Source: Vibrio vulnificus NBRC 15645 = ATCC 27562
GTDB lineage: Bacteria; Pseudomonadota; Gammaproteobacteria; Enterobacterales; Vibrionaceae
DNA length: 64,000 nt
Assembly (NCBI RefSeq): GCF_002224265.1
Contig: NZ_CP012881.1
Span: forward strand, 62,001-126,000
Direction of reading: 5' to 3'
How positions within the stretch are numbered: position 1 is the stretch's first letter; each line of letters opens with the position of its first letter. Positions 37,260 to 47,374 of the stretch are shown here, piece by piece. The translations under genes were made by a program, and so were the position numbers. The notes under the pieces were generated by a model. The model was not told the origin of the DNA, searched no databases, and saw only the letters and a list, made by a program, of their open reading frames with translations.

Positions 37260-37631
37260 ATGAAATTCTCCCTTAAAGATTTATTTGGCCTCGTTGTTTC
37301 ATTTGGCCTTATTTTCCTAGCCTTGACGATTGGCTCAGGCATACAGCACTGGACAGGAACCTCAGTGCCAGGAAGTGTAATAGGGATGTTGGTACTGTTT
37401 TTATCGATGGCGATCGGCATCGTCAAAGTCGAATGGGTCAAACCCGGTGCCAGCTTATTGATTCGCTATATGATCTTGCTGTTCGTTCCGATCAGTGTTG
37501 GTTTAATGGAGCACTTCGATATGCTCATCGCAAACGCATTGCCAATTATCGCAGCGGCCATTGGCGGCTCTTTGATTGTGTTGGTGAGTTTAGGCTGGTT
37601 ACTTCAACGAATTCTTGGTGAGGAAGCATAA
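37260..37631 (+). CDS. CidA/LrgA family holin-like protein
   Basis: 123 residues from ATG 37260, with four membrane helices and the family segment [15 protein letters not shown]. CidA/LrgA proteins are small inner-membrane proteins first linked to autolysis control in Staphylococcus; more recent work in several bacteria ties LrgAB-type pairs to pyruvate or glycolate movement. It is followed 2 bp later by the LrgB-type partner, and the two form the usual unit. The role in Vibrio is not established. Confidence 0.88.
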   Translation: MKFSLKDLFGLVVSFGLIFLALTIGSGIQHWTGTSVPGSVIGMLVLFLSMAIGIVKVEWVKPGASLLIRYMILLFVPISVGLMEHFDMLIANALPIIAAAIGGSLIVLVSLGWLLQRILGEEA

Positions 37632-37633
37632 TC

Positions 37634-38311
37634 ATGTGGTTACTCGTCACTATCATCGTTTTCTTATTTGCTCGTTGGCTTGCCATCAAAATCAACAATC
37701 CTTTGGCTAACCCGCTACTGATCAGTATCGCTATTTTGATTCCGATGTTAACGGTATTGAAGGTCCCTTTTGAGACCTATTACTCCGATAATGAGTGGAT
37801 CAGCTACATGCTACAGCCTGCGGTGGTCGCGCTTGCTTATCCACTGTATGAACAGCTTCCACAAATCAAAGCCAATTGGCGTATCATTGCCTTCGCTTGT
37901 ACCCTAGGCAGCATCATGTCAATGCTCACCGCCATGCTCATTGCCGTCGCCTTCAAGGCTGACATTAGCTTGATTGCCAGCCTGCTTGGTAAGTCAGTCA
38001 CCACGCCGATTGCAATGGAAATCTCAAGCCACTTAGGAGGCGAAGCCGCTGTTGCTGCGATTCTGGTGCTGCTCGTTGGGCTGTTTGGGGCAATCCTTGC
38101 CTACCCAATTTATAATTTGCTTGGCATTAAACACCCTATCGCACGCGGACTCACCATGGGGACAGTTTCGCATGCGCTCGGTACCGCGACCTGCGTGGAG
38201 AAAGCGCCGGGTGACGCCGCCTTTTCTTCTTTAGCGTTAGTACTGTGTGGCATCATCACCTCTATTCTCGCACCCAGCTTTTTCGCACTCGCTGTTTGGC
38301 TATACGCTTAA
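37634..38311 (+). CDS. CidB/LrgB family membrane protein
   Basis: 225 residues with about seven membrane helices. The segments LLGKSVTTPIAMEIS and TMGTVSHALGTA are highly characteristic of LrgB. It pairs with the holin-like protein immediately upstream. E. coli YohJ/YohK is the same arrangement. Substrate or role is uncertain: murein hydrolase control and transport of small organic acids have both been proposed for the family. A good terminator follows. Confidence 0.9.
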   Translation: MWLLVTIIVFLFARWLAIKINNPLANPLLISIAILIPMLTVLKVPFETYYSDNEWISYMLQPAVVALAYPLYEQLPQIKANWRIIAFACTLGSIMSMLTAMLIAVAFKADISLIASLLGKSVTTPIAMEISSHLGGEAAVAAILVLLVGLFGAILAYPIYNLLGIKHPIARGLTMGTVSHALGTATCVEKAPGDAAFSSLALVLCGIITSILAPSFFALAVWLYA

Positions 38312-38329
38312 CACCGAATTCTGACTAAG

Positions 38330-38361
38330 ACGCCCTCTTGCTTATGCTGAGGGCGTTTTTT
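38330..38361 (+). terminator. Terminator of the lrgAB-type operon
   Basis: ACGCCCTC (38330-38337) pairs with GAGGGCGT (38349-38356), 11-nt loop, then TTTTTT. Confidence 0.85.
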
Positions 38362-38372
38362 ATTCACGCGTT

Positions 38373-38391
38373 TATACAGTGCTATACAGTG
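38373..38391. repeat. Phased tandem repeat of TATACAGTG
   Basis: TATACAGTG occurs at 38373-38381 and again at 38383-38391, exactly one helical turn apart, about 230 bp before sulA. The rest of the 311-bp gap (38312-38622) holds the lrgB terminator, an AT-rich stretch and the LexA box; no gene is seen in it. Confidence 0.45.
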
Positions 38392-38585
38392 GTTTTACTG
38401 TTCCTCTTACCAACTGACTCACCTACCAGTGATATTCGTCACAAATTCCCATACTTATCACTACGTACCAAATGAAAGACAAACCATTAAAAATCAATTA
38501 GATAAAAATATTTCTTTTTCAATAAACGATCGGTTTAGGTGAAAAATCCAACAAAAAGAGTTGATCAATCGCCTTAAAAAAACTA

Positions 38586-38601
38586 CTGTATACACATACA
38601 G
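38586..38601. promoter_or_regulatory. LexA (SOS) box
   Basis: CTGTATACACATACAG matches the SOS consensus CTGT-N8-ACAG exactly, with a TA-rich centre. It lies 21 bp before the sulA start, overlapping where RNA polymerase would bind. Confidence 0.92.
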
Positions 38602-38622
38602 CATGTATAAAGGAACAGTAAG

Positions 38623-39015
38623 ATGCAGATTCAAACTCAAACTCGACTCTATTCTCGTTTTAACGTGTTAGCTCAGCCAACCGTACCTATGAATGTTTCT
38701 GATCAGTTGTTGCAAAAGCTGGCTAATCTTTCCGCTCAAAATCAGTGGATTTTGTTTACAGCTGAGTGCCCAAGACCTGACTTTGCACAACTTACTGCTT
38801 CCAATATCCGCTGCCAGAATGTCATCCAAATGAAAGCTTCTCAGACGATGACTGAAATGGAGATCGTGATGAAAGCAATTCGCTCAGGCAATGCCGCTGC
38901 GGTTGTCGCTTCCGATCAAATCGATTTGATTAACCAATCTTTGCTTAGCGATCTCGCTCGTGAGTATGGCTGTGAAGTGTTTTTCGTTGAAGGCAGAGCA
39001 CACAAGTATCACTAA
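38623..39015 (+). CDS. sulA: SOS cell-division inhibitor SulA
   Basis: 130 residues, somewhat shorter than E. coli SulA (169). The core QWILFTAECPRPDF...IQMKASQTMTEMEIVMKAIRSGNAAAVV matches the SulA fold, and the C-terminus ends in HKYH, like the Lon-recognition tail ending in YH of E. coli SulA. The protein binds FtsZ and stops division during DNA damage. A perfect LexA box 21 bp upstream gives strong independent support. AAAGGAA is the ribosome-binding site. A terminator follows, so it is a single-gene SOS unit. Confidence 0.88.
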   Translation: MQIQTQTRLYSRFNVLAQPTVPMNVSDQLLQKLANLSAQNQWILFTAECPRPDFAQLTASNIRCQNVIQMKASQTMTEMEIVMKAIRSGNAAAVVASDQIDLINQSLLSDLAREYGCEVFFVEGRAHKYH

Positions 39016-39045
39016 CAAGTTCAACGTTATCCATCCTGCATCTCG

Positions 39046-39069
39046 CCTCCCAAATGGGAGGTATTTTTT
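39046..39069 (+). terminator. Terminator of sulA
   Basis: CCTCCC (39046-39051) and GGGAGG (39056-39061) with loop AAAT, then TATTTTTT. Confidence 0.85.
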
Positions 39070-39082
39070 GTTTGGCAAAAAC

Positions 39083-39100
39083 AAAGCAAACGTTTGCTTT
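39083..39100. promoter_or_regulatory. PurR operator
   Basis: AAAGCAAACGTTTGCTTT is an 18-bp perfect palindrome whose core GCAAACGTTTGC is the PurR consensus. It lies about 120 bp before purC and predicts repression by PurR with hypoxanthine or guanine. Confidence 0.9.
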
Positions 39101-39217
39101 TTCTCTGGCGACTTCAAATAGTTCTGGTATCATGCCCCGGTAATCGATGAATCCGTTAGATTTTGTTGTCCGATTCATTTCCCGCATGACGTTTGAAATT
39201 ATGATAGGAATGTCAAA

Positions 39218-40321
39218 ATGAGCCTTGCTGACCAAGTACTTGCCGTCAACGATGACCTACCCATCCGCACCGATAAACCTGTACACAGTGGAAAAGTTCG
39301 TTCTGTTTACTGGTTGACCGAAGAAGACAGTGCCCGACTGATTAAAGAGAAAGGATACAATGTTGCCCCTGACGCCCCATTGGCGATCATGGTGATCAGC
39401 GACCGTATTTCCGCTTTTGATTGCATTTGGCATGGAGAGTACGGGTTGAACGGCGTGCCGGGCAAAGGCGCAGCGCTCAATGCCATTTCAAACCATTGGT
39501 TTGGCTTGTTCAAAGAAAATGGTCTGGCTGACAGCCACATTTTGGATATTCCACATCCTTTTGTCTGGATCGTACAAAAAGCCAAACCGGTGAAAATCGA
39601 AGCAATTTGCCGCAAGTACATTACTGGTTCAATGTGGCGTGCTTACGAAAAAGGGGAGCGTGAATTCTGTGGTATTCAGCTACCTGAAGGCTTGGAAAAA
39701 GACAAAGCATTGCCGGATCTGCTCATGACGCCATCAACAAAAGGCATTTTGAAGGGCATCCCAGGTGTTCCAGAAGCAGACGACGTTAATATTACTCGCC
39801 AAAATATCGCCGATAACTTTGCCGCGTTTAATTTCTCGAGTGCTGACGATATCGCGCTTTACGAAAAACTGCTAAAAGACGGCTTTGGAGTGATCAGTGA
39901 AGCATTGGCGAACGTGGATCAAATCTTTGTCGATACCAAATTTGAATTTGGTTATGTCACGGACGCGGCTGGAAATGAAAAACTGATTTACATGGATGAA
40001 GTAGGTACGCCAGATTCGTCACGAATTTGGGATGCCCAAGCGTATCAAGCAGGCAAAATTGTCGAGAATTCAAAAGAAGGCTTTAGACAATTCTTACTCA
40101 ACTACTTCCCTGACCCAGATATTTTACTGAATAAAGACCGTATGCCTGAGCGTGAAGCGCTCGCACGAGACAACGAACTGCCTGAAGAAGCACTAATGGC
40201 CGTTTCTCGTACTTACATCAACATCGCAGAGAAAATTACCGGAAAAGAGATCGTCTTAAGCGACAATCCAAAGCAAGAAATCATCGATATTCTTGGCCGC
40301 GAATACGGTTTGATTGACTAA
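39218..40321 (+). CDS. purC: Phosphoribosylaminoimidazole-succinocarboxamide synthase
   Basis: 367 residues, the long form typical of Vibrio and relatives rather than the 237-residue E. coli type. It ligates aspartate to CAIR with ATP in purine synthesis. Visible motifs: GKVRSVYWL near the N-terminus (nucleotide loop), [13 protein letters not shown] and, later, DTKFEFGY and [12 protein letters not shown], which are the SAICAR synthetase signatures. AGGAA precedes the ATG. A PurR palindrome upstream and a terminator downstream make it a self-contained unit. Cytosolic. Confidence 0.95.
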   Translation: MSLADQVLAVNDDLPIRTDKPVHSGKVRSVYWLTEEDSARLIKEKGYNVAPDAPLAIMVISDRISAFDCIWHGEYGLNGVPGKGAALNAISNHWFGLFKENGLADSHILDIPHPFVWIVQKAKPVKIEAICRKYITGSMWRAYEKGEREFCGIQLPEGLEKDKALPDLLMTPSTKGILKGIPGVPEADDVNITRQNIADNFAAFNFSSADDIALYEKLLKDGFGVISEALANVDQIFVDTKFEFGYVTDAAGNEKLIYMDEVGTPDSSRIWDAQAYQAGKIVENSKEGFRQFLLNYFPDPDILLNKDRMPEREALARDNELPEEALMAVSRTYINIAEKITGKEIVLSDNPKQEIIDILGREYGLID

Positions 40322-40345
40322 GCCTAAACCAGCGATTAAAAACAA

Positions 40346-40384
40346 AAAACGCCTGCATCACTTCATACTGCAGGCGTTTTTTTT
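40346..40384 (+). terminator. Terminator of purC
   Basis: AAAACGCCTGCA (40346-40357) pairs perfectly with TGCAGGCGTTTT (40369-40380), 11-nt loop, eight Ts in total. Confidence 0.93.
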
Positions 40385-40414
40385 CATTACTTCACATTAC
40401 TTCATCAAACTGGG

Positions 40415-40804
40415 TTAACTGAGATCTTTCAAGCGGATCACGAACACATCTTGCTCTCGGCAGTCAATTTTGCTTTCGCTGCGATTTTGAATGAAGTCGA
40501 TCTGGGTGGGCTCTAGCGCATACGGCATCACCACCGTCAGCTCGTCTATCCCCTCCAGTTTTGCCAGTTTGAGTAGCGTTACCAAGTTGGACTCATCGCT
40601 ACGGCGTGAAGACATGCTCTTTAAGGCGGCGTCCCAAAGTCGATCTTCTGGTTCTGACAGCTCTGCGATACTGTTCTTCCACATCACACCAAAGACTGGA
40701 GCAAAGGTGGTTAAGGCTTCTAAAAACGTCCATTTTTTACTGCATGAAGCCCCTAGAAAACTGGTGTAGTCAAATTCGACGTGTCTCTTTCCCTGTTTTT
40801 CCAT
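40415..40804 (-). CDS. Hypothetical protein, 129 aa
   Basis: 129 residues, soluble, no signal peptide. The ATG follows GGGGGA closely, so the start is well supported. Composition is mixed alpha/beta; segments such as LLKLAKLEGIDELTVVMPYALEP and the C-terminal DVFVIRLKDLS look like strands of a compact domain. Three cysteines (two in the C-terminal half and near residue 21) show no clear metal motif. I recognise no family. The gene is convergent with purC and 240 bp away from the phospholipase gene on the same strand. Confidence 0.7.
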   Translation of the reverse strand: MEKQGKRHVEFDYTSFLGASCSKKWTFLEALTTFAPVFGVMWKNSIAELSEPEDRLWDAALKSMSSRRSDESNLVTLLKLAKLEGIDELTVVMPYALEPTQIDFIQNRSESKIDCREQDVFVIRLKDLS

Positions 40805-41043
40805 TTTGTCCCCCGACAGATTGGCAACACAACATACTCAATATCAGTCAAGTGTTTTGATATAGCAATAGGATATAAAACAATGGTCTTTTATGCCCTA
40901 GTTTCGAGAGGAAAAGAAATATTAAAACCAGAGTTGTAACAATCGTCACTCACACCCTTTAACGATATGCGTCGGATTGATTAATATTTTGCGTTTAAAA
41001 CAAATACCCTCCCATTTATAGAGAGGGAGAGCATCGTTTGTAC

Positions 41044-41811
41044 TTACCAGCGTACCAGCTTGAAACCGGCACCGATCCGAGTTTGATTGTGGTCATAATC
41101 AATCAGAGTTTCACCATAACCATGGTATGCCTGAATGTAGATGCCAATCAGATCATTAAAGTAAAAGGTATAGCCCACTTCTACGCCACCACGGCTGTCA
41201 TCCCAATTGTAGAATCCTCGCGCATTAAATATGCCTGCCGCGCTGTACAGCTTCATCCAAATTTCATACGGCGCGTAGTAATCTTCAATATCTCGGTTTT
41301 CCGATGTATCCCCTACCACAGACCAAAGATGCACACCGTATTCCAACGGTCCATCCAAACGCTCTGCAGCAAGGTAGAGACGATCCCAACTACGAGATAA
41401 CGCCGATGAACGACCATTAGACTCGTGCTTATAACCCGCCTCCAAATGGTTAAAGATCAGCATATTGCTTTGATGAGCAATAAACAGCTGTGGTTTATAG
41501 TTGGTTTCTCTAAAGGGAGAAGAAATATCTGAATTGGCCAACTGCCAAAGAGATTTTTGCGTATAGGAACCAACGACGGCAGTGGCTTTACTGAATCGAT
41601 AGAGAGGAACCGAAACCGAGAGCTGAAACTTCACTTCGAAGTGCTGCAAATTATCCATACCAGAACCACTGGCTTCATAGGCTTCATCATTGATATCGGA
41701 GGTATAAGTGCCAATCGCATAGTTATCTTCATAACTGGAAATGGTATTGAGGCTTTTCGCCTGAGCAAACAAAGGGGCGGTTAAGAGCAATGCGAGCGCT
41801 TTAAACTTCAT
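41044..41811 (-). CDS. pldA: Outer-membrane phospholipase A
   Basis: 255 residues with a signal peptide (cleavage near AQA|KSL) and a beta-barrel pattern. The catalytic motif YKHESNGRSSALSRSWDR contains the His and Ser of the OMPLA active site and the downstream Asn/Asp region. Glycine-rich alternating strands and a C-terminal Trp (KLVRW) fit barrel insertion. The enzyme hydrolyses phospholipids that reach the outer leaflet and needs dimerisation and Ca2+ in E. coli. It is shorter than E. coli OMPLA (289) mainly at the N-terminus. It is monocistronic. Confidence 0.9.
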   Translation of the reverse strand: MKFKALALLLTAPLFAQAKSLNTISSYEDNYAIGTYTSDINDEAYEASGSGMDNLQHFEVKFQLSVSVPLYRFSKATAVVGSYTQKSLWQLANSDISSPFRETNYKPQLFIAHQSNMLIFNHLEAGYKHESNGRSSALSRSWDRLYLAAERLDGPLEYGVHLWSVVGDTSENRDIEDYYAPYEIWMKLYSAAGIFNARGFYNWDDSRGGVEVGYTFYFNDLIGIYIQAYHGYGETLIDYDHNQTRIGAGFKLVRW

Positions 41812-42012
41812 TGTGTTCCTTCAGTGATTGACGCTTAGCTATTTGTTCGAGAACCGTTGTTTCTCTTTCAAACACTAAACAAGGGCTTGAGCAAGTTGCC
41901 ATAAAGCGGCAAATGAAAACATTCATCGCTCAATAAAGCAAATATTATTCCAACCCAATCATTTCAAAGCAAAATGTCTCTCACCCACCATTAACATAAC
42001 ACCACCCTTATT

Positions 42013-44358
42013 TTAACGAACATCAATCACTCGACTCGCTTTACGATATTGCACTCGCCAACCGGAAAAACGAGGCAGTTCCCAACGCTTAGGATCGCCT
42101 TTGCGGTTGCCACCAGCGAAGACCACTTGCACCAATTTGCCAGCAGGAAAATATTCCACCGTCAGCTGTAAATCTGGCAAAGAGAGCGATAACGGAAATT
42201 GCTCAGCAAAATCCTTGTATTGCCAATCTGGGATACCTCGATACGGGAAATCACAGCTTTCAAACAGTGCCATTTCATCCACTTCGTTCACTCCCATGGC
42301 ATGAAGCTGCTCGCGCAACCATTGGTCAAAATCCAACAATCCGATGGGGCGTTGTTCTTCATTTAAGCCCAACGCGCAATACAAGTGCCAATGCGTCATT
42401 TGTGTCGTGACAAACGCATAGAGATCCGGCAGCAACTGGCCTGTTTTTACCAGAGCGACGATGGTTTCAATGGCATCCTCTCCTTGAGGTTGTTCCAGCC
42501 TGCTCTCCACCACTCGACCTGCGTAAACCAGTTGCATCTCCACTTCGACCGCATCGTTTGATGGGCGAGTTTCCCCTTGTCGCCACTCCCCTAGCTCGAG
42601 CTCGTTAATCAAGGTCAACGGAGCGGGCATGATCACACTGGCTAAATTGAGCGTCTGTTTCACGCCTTTCCCCGGCAAGCTATGGCTATCTAACACAAGC
42701 GCTAGCTCGTGTTTGTCAGAAAATCGGCTTTGGCGACCGACCATCATTTCCATCTTTCCATTCCCCAACGCCTCACGTCGTTTGGCTCGGCGGATAAAGA
42801 CCAACTCTGGATGCAAACGAGCGATGGCCGTGACCAGTTCAACACGCGTGTATCTCGAACTCACCTCAAGATCAGGCAGTTCAAAGAGGTCGCGCATTTG
42901 TTGAGACAAGCCTCGTGCTTCGTCTAACGCCCCGTCATCTACGATCACACCACTAAAGCGCTGACCCCGAATGAGCTGAATCATTAACGTGGCGTCGCAC
43001 TGTTGCGGCTCTTGTTCACGTAGCTTCTCAGCTTCTTCTCCCCCTTTGATTTGATAGAGCGCCGCAGGGACAGAGAGACCAGCGGCGAGATCAATCATGG
43101 CCTCTTTGAGTGCCTTGGTTGGCATGCGAGTGACAAGGTCAGCGTATAGCGTGTCAACAGGTAGAGGATAGAGCTTTTGTCCGTGCTCGGTCACTTTGCC
43201 TTCGGCTGTGATGGCCTGCATGTCATTGAGTATCTTGTGTGCCTGCACAAGGGATTTCTCTGGCAAACCATCTAAAAACTCAAGCTCGGCCAAGCGATAG
43301 CCACAACAGGCTGCTGCCAACATCGGCTCGCTGAGTTCTTCTCGCTGCAGTTCGGGGGGCGTGGCAAGTTCAAGTGGCGCGTGTTCACCGTACAGACGCA
43401 AACATTGGCCAGCCATAACACGACCAGCACGCCCTGCTCTTTGTGCCGCACTGGCCTTGGAAATATGGGAAAGGATCAAGGTTGTTCGACCATTTCGTTG
43501 TATGGTGCGTCGCTCTAAGCCACTGTCAATCACGGTGGTGATGTTCGGTATCGTCAGCGAGGTTTCCGCCACATTGGTCGCTAAAACCACTTTACGCTGG
43601 GTTTGCACGCTTAAAGCTATGCGTTTCTCTTCATCTGAAACGGAGGCATGCAGCTTTGCCACAACCAAAGAGGGTTGCGCTTGCAACTGACTGGCAATGT
43701 TTGAAATCTCTTTCCTGCCGGGTAAGAAAACTAAGATATCTTGCCCTTCGGTTTGTAACACTTCATTGATCGCGGCCATCACGTCTTGCTCACACTGTTT
43801 CTTGCTGGGCAAAAGGTGGCTCTCTTTGGCTCGGTATTCAATGCTAACTGGGTAACAGCGGCCTTGAGATTGCAAACGTTCGGCATTGAGATATTTCGCC
43901 AGTTTTTCACCCGCCAACGTCGCTGAGGTTAAAACCAACCGATGCTTATTTTGCGCTTTGAGCATCGCGGTGAGGAGATCCATGTCCCATCGACGCTCAT
44001 GAAATTCATCAATAATAACGATATCAAACGCACTCAGGCCATCTTCCGCTAACAAACGTAATGCCACACCCGGAGTCACAAACACGATATTGGTCTGCGC
44101 GTCATAAGCGGCCTGAAGTTTGATCGCATACCCGACGTTACTCCCCAAAGGCTGACCAGATTGCTCAGCCAAAAACTCGGCTAATGACGTACAAGCAATT
44201 CGCCTTGGTTCAATCACCAGCACTCGACCGTGCTCTGCCGCCCACAATGGCAAGCGAGTGGATTTTCCTGAGCCAGTTTCAGCTTCCACCACAAGATGAG
44301 TTTGGCCAAGGTGATGATCAAATTGCGCTTTAATGGCGTCGATAGGAAGTGCGGACAT
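42013..44358 (-). CDS. HrpA/HrpB-type DEAH-box ATP-dependent helicase
   Basis: 781 residues. Walker A is AETGSGKST (residues 26-34), the DEAH-equivalent is DEFHER, motif III is TSATL, and motif VI is QRAGRAGRV. The HA2 and C-terminal 'HrpB_C'-like regions follow. It is nearest HrpB but shorter than E. coli HrpB (about 809-824) and diverges outside the motor motifs, so I leave the symbol blank. Substrate probably RNA; HrpB has no firmly known task. It is divergent from maeA. The start MSALPIDAIKAQF resembles HrpB's N-terminus. Confidence 0.88.
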   Translation of the reverse strand: MSALPIDAIKAQFDHHLGQTHLVVEAETGSGKSTRLPLWAAEHGRVLVIEPRRIACTSLAEFLAEQSGQPLGSNVGYAIKLQAAYDAQTNIVFVTPGVALRLLAEDGLSAFDIVIIDEFHERRWDMDLLTAMLKAQNKHRLVLTSATLAGEKLAKYLNAERLQSQGRCYPVSIEYRAKESHLLPSKKQCEQDVMAAINEVLQTEGQDILVFLPGRKEISNIASQLQAQPSLVVAKLHASVSDEEKRIALSVQTQRKVVLATNVAETSLTIPNITTVIDSGLERRTIQRNGRTTLILSHISKASAAQRAGRAGRVMAGQCLRLYGEHAPLELATPPELQREELSEPMLAAACCGYRLAELEFLDGLPEKSLVQAHKILNDMQAITAEGKVTEHGQKLYPLPVDTLYADLVTRMPTKALKEAMIDLAAGLSVPAALYQIKGGEEAEKLREQEPQQCDATLMIQLIRGQRFSGVIVDDGALDEARGLSQQMRDLFELPDLEVSSRYTRVELVTAIARLHPELVFIRRAKRREALGNGKMEMMVGRQSRFSDKHELALVLDSHSLPGKGVKQTLNLASVIMPAPLTLINELELGEWRQGETRPSNDAVEVEMQLVYAGRVVESRLEQPQGEDAIETIVALVKTGQLLPDLYAFVTTQMTHWHLYCALGLNEEQRPIGLLDFDQWLREQLHAMGVNEVDEMALFESCDFPYRGIPDWQYKDFAEQFPLSLSLPDLQLTVEYFPAGKLVQVVFAGGNRKGDPKRWELPRFSGWRVQYRKASRVIDVR

Positions 44359-44607
44359 AAAATTTCACTGCGTTTAAATTTGTTTCGGAGTATACCCTTA
44401 AACTTTCATCACAGGGGCGTACACTGGTCATTTCTCTCTGATTCAGTATTAAAACGCTCGGACGTGGATGTTTGAATGCTGATATTTCGCGCATTAAGCA
44501 ACTTTTTTTGTGCGTTTGATTTGATGTATATCAAGCGCTATTTACAACCAATTAGTGAAGCCGTTATCATTTTTAGCGTTTCCTCAAAAACCCTACTAAG
44601 GCACCCA

Positions 44608-46296
44608 ATGAATAACGATAAACGCCCACTCTACATCCCGTTCGCGGGTCCGGCGCTACTGAGTACCCCATTACTAAACAAAGGCAGCGCTTTTTCAGCG
44701 GAAGAACGCATCTCTTTTAACCTTGAAGGTCTGCTTCCTGAAACAACGGAAACGATTCAAGAGCAGGTTGAACGCGCATACATGCAGTACAAAGCGTTCG
44801 AGAGTGACATGGATAAGCACATCTACCTGCGCAATATCCAAGATACCAACGAAACCTTGTTCTATCGCTTGGTACAAAATCACATCACTGAGATGATGCC
44901 GATCATTTACACCCCGACCGTGGGTGCGGCGTGTGAAAACTTCTCCAATATTTACCGCCGTGGCCGTGGGTTATTCGTTTCTTACGCAAACCGTGATCGT
45001 ATTGACGATATTCTGAACAACGCCTCTAACCACAACGTGAAAGTGATTGTGGTGACCGATGGTGAGCGTATTCTTGGCCTGGGTGACCAAGGCATCGGCG
45101 GCATGGGCATTCCTATCGGTAAGCTTTCTCTTTACACCGCTTGTGGCGGGATCAGCCCAGCTTACACCTTGCCTATCGTATTGGATGTCGGTACCAATAA
45201 CCCACAACGTCTTGCTGACCCAATGTACATGGGCTGGCGTCACCCGCGCATTACGGGTGCAGATTACGACGCATTTGTTGAAGAGTTCATCCAAGCGGTT
45301 CAACGCCGCTGGCCAGATGCACTTATTCAGTTTGAAGACTTCGCACAGAAAAACGCGATGCCGCTACTTGAGCGTTACAAAAACCGCATTTGTTGCTTCA
45401 ATGATGATATCCAAGGCACCGCGGCAGTAACGGTTGGCTCCTTGATGGCAGCGTGTCAAGCGGCTGGCAGCAAGCTCTCTGAGCAACGCATTACTTTCCT
45501 CGGCGCAGGTTCTGCCGGCTGTGGTATTGCCGAAGCGATCATTGCACAAATGGTCTCGGAAGGTATTTCAGATAAGCAAGCGCGCTCTCAAGTTTTCATG
45601 GTTGACCGTTGGGGTTTATTGCAAGAAGGCATGCCAAACCTGCTTGATTTCCAACAACGTCTGGTACAAAAACAGACCGTGACGGCGAAATGGGAAACCG
45701 AAGCCAATGGCTTCTCGCTACTTGATGTGGTGAAGAACGCAAAACCAACCGTATTGATCGGGGTTTCTGGCGCTCCTGGCTTGTTTACTCAAGAAGTCAT
45801 TCAAGAGATGCACAAGCACTGCCCTCGTCCAATCGTCTTCCCACTATCTAACCCAACTAGCCGAGTGGAAGCGGTGCCTGCGGATATCATTCGCTGGACA
45901 AACGGCGACGCATTGGTAGCCACTGGCAGCCCGTTCGATCCTGTGATTCATGAAGGCAAAACCTACCCAATCGTACAATGCAATAACAGTTATATCTTCC
46001 CGGGTATCGGTTTGGGTGTCTTGGCCGTCAACGCCAAACGTGTTACAGACGAAATGTTGATGGAATCAAGCCGCGCATTGGCGACGTGTTCTCCGTTGGC
46101 AATCAATGGCAAAGGCGCGCTCCTGCCACCACTGGAAGAGATCCACACCGTATCAAAACGCATTGCTTACGCAGTGGCGAAAAAAGCCATCGAACAAGGG
46201 GTGGCGTTGGAAATTGCTGACGATGCGCTGCAAGTCGCTATTGAACAACATTTCTGGCAACCGGTATACCGCCGTTACAAGCGCACAGCGTTTTAA
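44608..46296 (+). CDS. maeA: NAD-dependent malic enzyme
   Basis: 562 residues from ATG 44608, with AAGG upstream; the frame is open 44 codons further but that part is not conserved-looking. It oxidatively decarboxylates malate to pyruvate. Motifs in order: [24 protein letters not shown] (malic N-domain), [25 protein letters not shown] (substrate and metal loop), [16 protein letters not shown] with the catalytic Lys region, [11 protein letters not shown] and the NAD Rossmann [13 protein letters not shown]. Length equals the E. coli NAD enzyme (565). Cytosolic, single gene with a terminator after it. Confidence 0.95.
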   Translation: MNNDKRPLYIPFAGPALLSTPLLNKGSAFSAEERISFNLEGLLPETTETIQEQVERAYMQYKAFESDMDKHIYLRNIQDTNETLFYRLVQNHITEMMPIIYTPTVGAACENFSNIYRRGRGLFVSYANRDRIDDILNNASNHNVKVIVVTDGERILGLGDQGIGGMGIPIGKLSLYTACGGISPAYTLPIVLDVGTNNPQRLADPMYMGWRHPRITGADYDAFVEEFIQAVQRRWPDALIQFEDFAQKNAMPLLERYKNRICCFNDDIQGTAAVTVGSLMAACQAAGSKLSEQRITFLGAGSAGCGIAEAIIAQMVSEGISDKQARSQVFMVDRWGLLQEGMPNLLDFQQRLVQKQTVTAKWETEANGFSLLDVVKNAKPTVLIGVSGAPGLFTQEVIQEMHKHCPRPIVFPLSNPTSRVEAVPADIIRWTNGDALVATGSPFDPVIHEGKTYPIVQCNNSYIFPGIGLGVLAVNAKRVTDEMLMESSRALATCSPLAINGKGALLPPLEEIHTVSKRIAYAVAKKAIEQGVALEIADDALQVAIEQHFWQPVYRRYKRTAF

Positions 46297-46309
46297 TCCT
46301 AGCCAAAAC

Positions 46310-46333
46310 AGCCCTCTTCGCGAGGGCTTTTTT
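46310..46333 (+). terminator. Terminator of maeA
   Basis: AGCCCTC (46310-46316) and GAGGGCT (46322-46328) around a 5-nt loop, then a T run. Confidence 0.9.
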
Positions 46334-46429
46334 GACAGCAAAAATGAGAGATTTCACCAGAAATTGACTTCAACTCTTCTGTGACTTTCCGTTAAGATGT
46401 GGACTTAGAAAGAGATGGAGTGATATGTC

Positions 46430-47167
46430 GTGTTTGATCGCCTAGCCGGTTTGAAAAGTTGGATAAGTTTAAAACGGCTGATTGGGGGATCACTCGTTGC
46501 AATACTCTGCGCGATATTATTTGTCATTATCGTGGACCGCTGGGTAAGCTTGCAGGCCTCCGACAAAATCATCACCAGCTATGATCAAGTGGAAGGTTTT
46601 GATGTCGCCGTGGTGCTAGGAACCAGTAAATACATTGGCCGCACACTCAATACTTACTACACACATCGCATTGATGCCGCCATTGAGCTTTACCGACAAA
46701 ACAAAGTGCAACACTTGCTGCTGAGTGGCGACAACGCCCATCGCTCGTACAATGAACCGTGGACCATGAAACGTGATCTACTCAAAGCAGGCGTACCCGA
46801 AACGAACATCCACCTCGACTACGCAGGCTTTCGCACCTTAGACTCCATTGTTCGCGCAAAGAAAATTTTTGCTTCCGATCATTTCCTCATCGTCACACAA
46901 CGTTTTCACTGTGAACGAGCCTTGTTTATTGCCAATGCTTATCAGATCAATGCACGCTGTTTAGCCGTTTCCGGCCCAAGTAACAGCAAGCAAATTTGGT
47001 CGATGCGCAGTCGAGAAGTACTGGCTCGCGTCAAAGCGTTTATCGATCTTTACGTCATTAACACGCAACCTCGCTTCCTTGGTCCACAAGAACCCATTGC
47101 GCTCGAACCATTAGAAACGCCTCTTTCTCAGCCACCAGCAGAAGGGTCCGATTCCCTTTCTCAATAA
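46430..47167 (+). CDS. SanA-like DUF218 envelope protein
   Basis: 245 residues starting at GTG 46430, since the nearby ATG at 46425 is in another frame and stops after six codons. GGAG lies 9 nt upstream. One N-terminal membrane helix (about 17-38) anchors a DUF218 domain containing DVAVVLGTSKY, YYTHRIDAAIELYRQ and LLSGDNA. E. coli SanA, of this type, affects envelope permeability to vancomycin at high temperature. The extra Pro-rich C-terminal tail of about 30 residues is variable. Function beyond the envelope link is unknown. Confidence 0.85.
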   Translation: MFDRLAGLKSWISLKRLIGGSLVAILCAILFVIIVDRWVSLQASDKIITSYDQVEGFDVAVVLGTSKYIGRTLNTYYTHRIDAAIELYRQNKVQHLLLSGDNAHRSYNEPWTMKRDLLKAGVPETNIHLDYAGFRTLDSIVRAKKIFASDHFLIVTQRFHCERALFIANAYQINARCLAVSGPSNSKQIWSMRSREVLARVKAFIDLYVINTQPRFLGPQEPIALEPLETPLSQPPAEGSDSLSQ

Positions 47168-47374
47168 ATGGGTAGAAATCTACACCTTTTACTTTTTAAA
47201 CCTCACAGTTTGTTATTACAACGTTAATTATCACCAACACAACACCCACAAAACTCATAACATTCACGTAACGCAAGTCAGTATTTACGCCTCACATCTC
47301 TTTTTAAGTGGCATAGCCACTCAGGAAAGACAAAACAATAACCCTACAGAGGCGAAGCAAAAGGAGCACATGCT

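Noticed and set aside
41008..41035. Possible pldA terminator (CCCTC...GAGGG)
   Set aside because: The stem is only 5 bp with alternative pairings; too weak to support.
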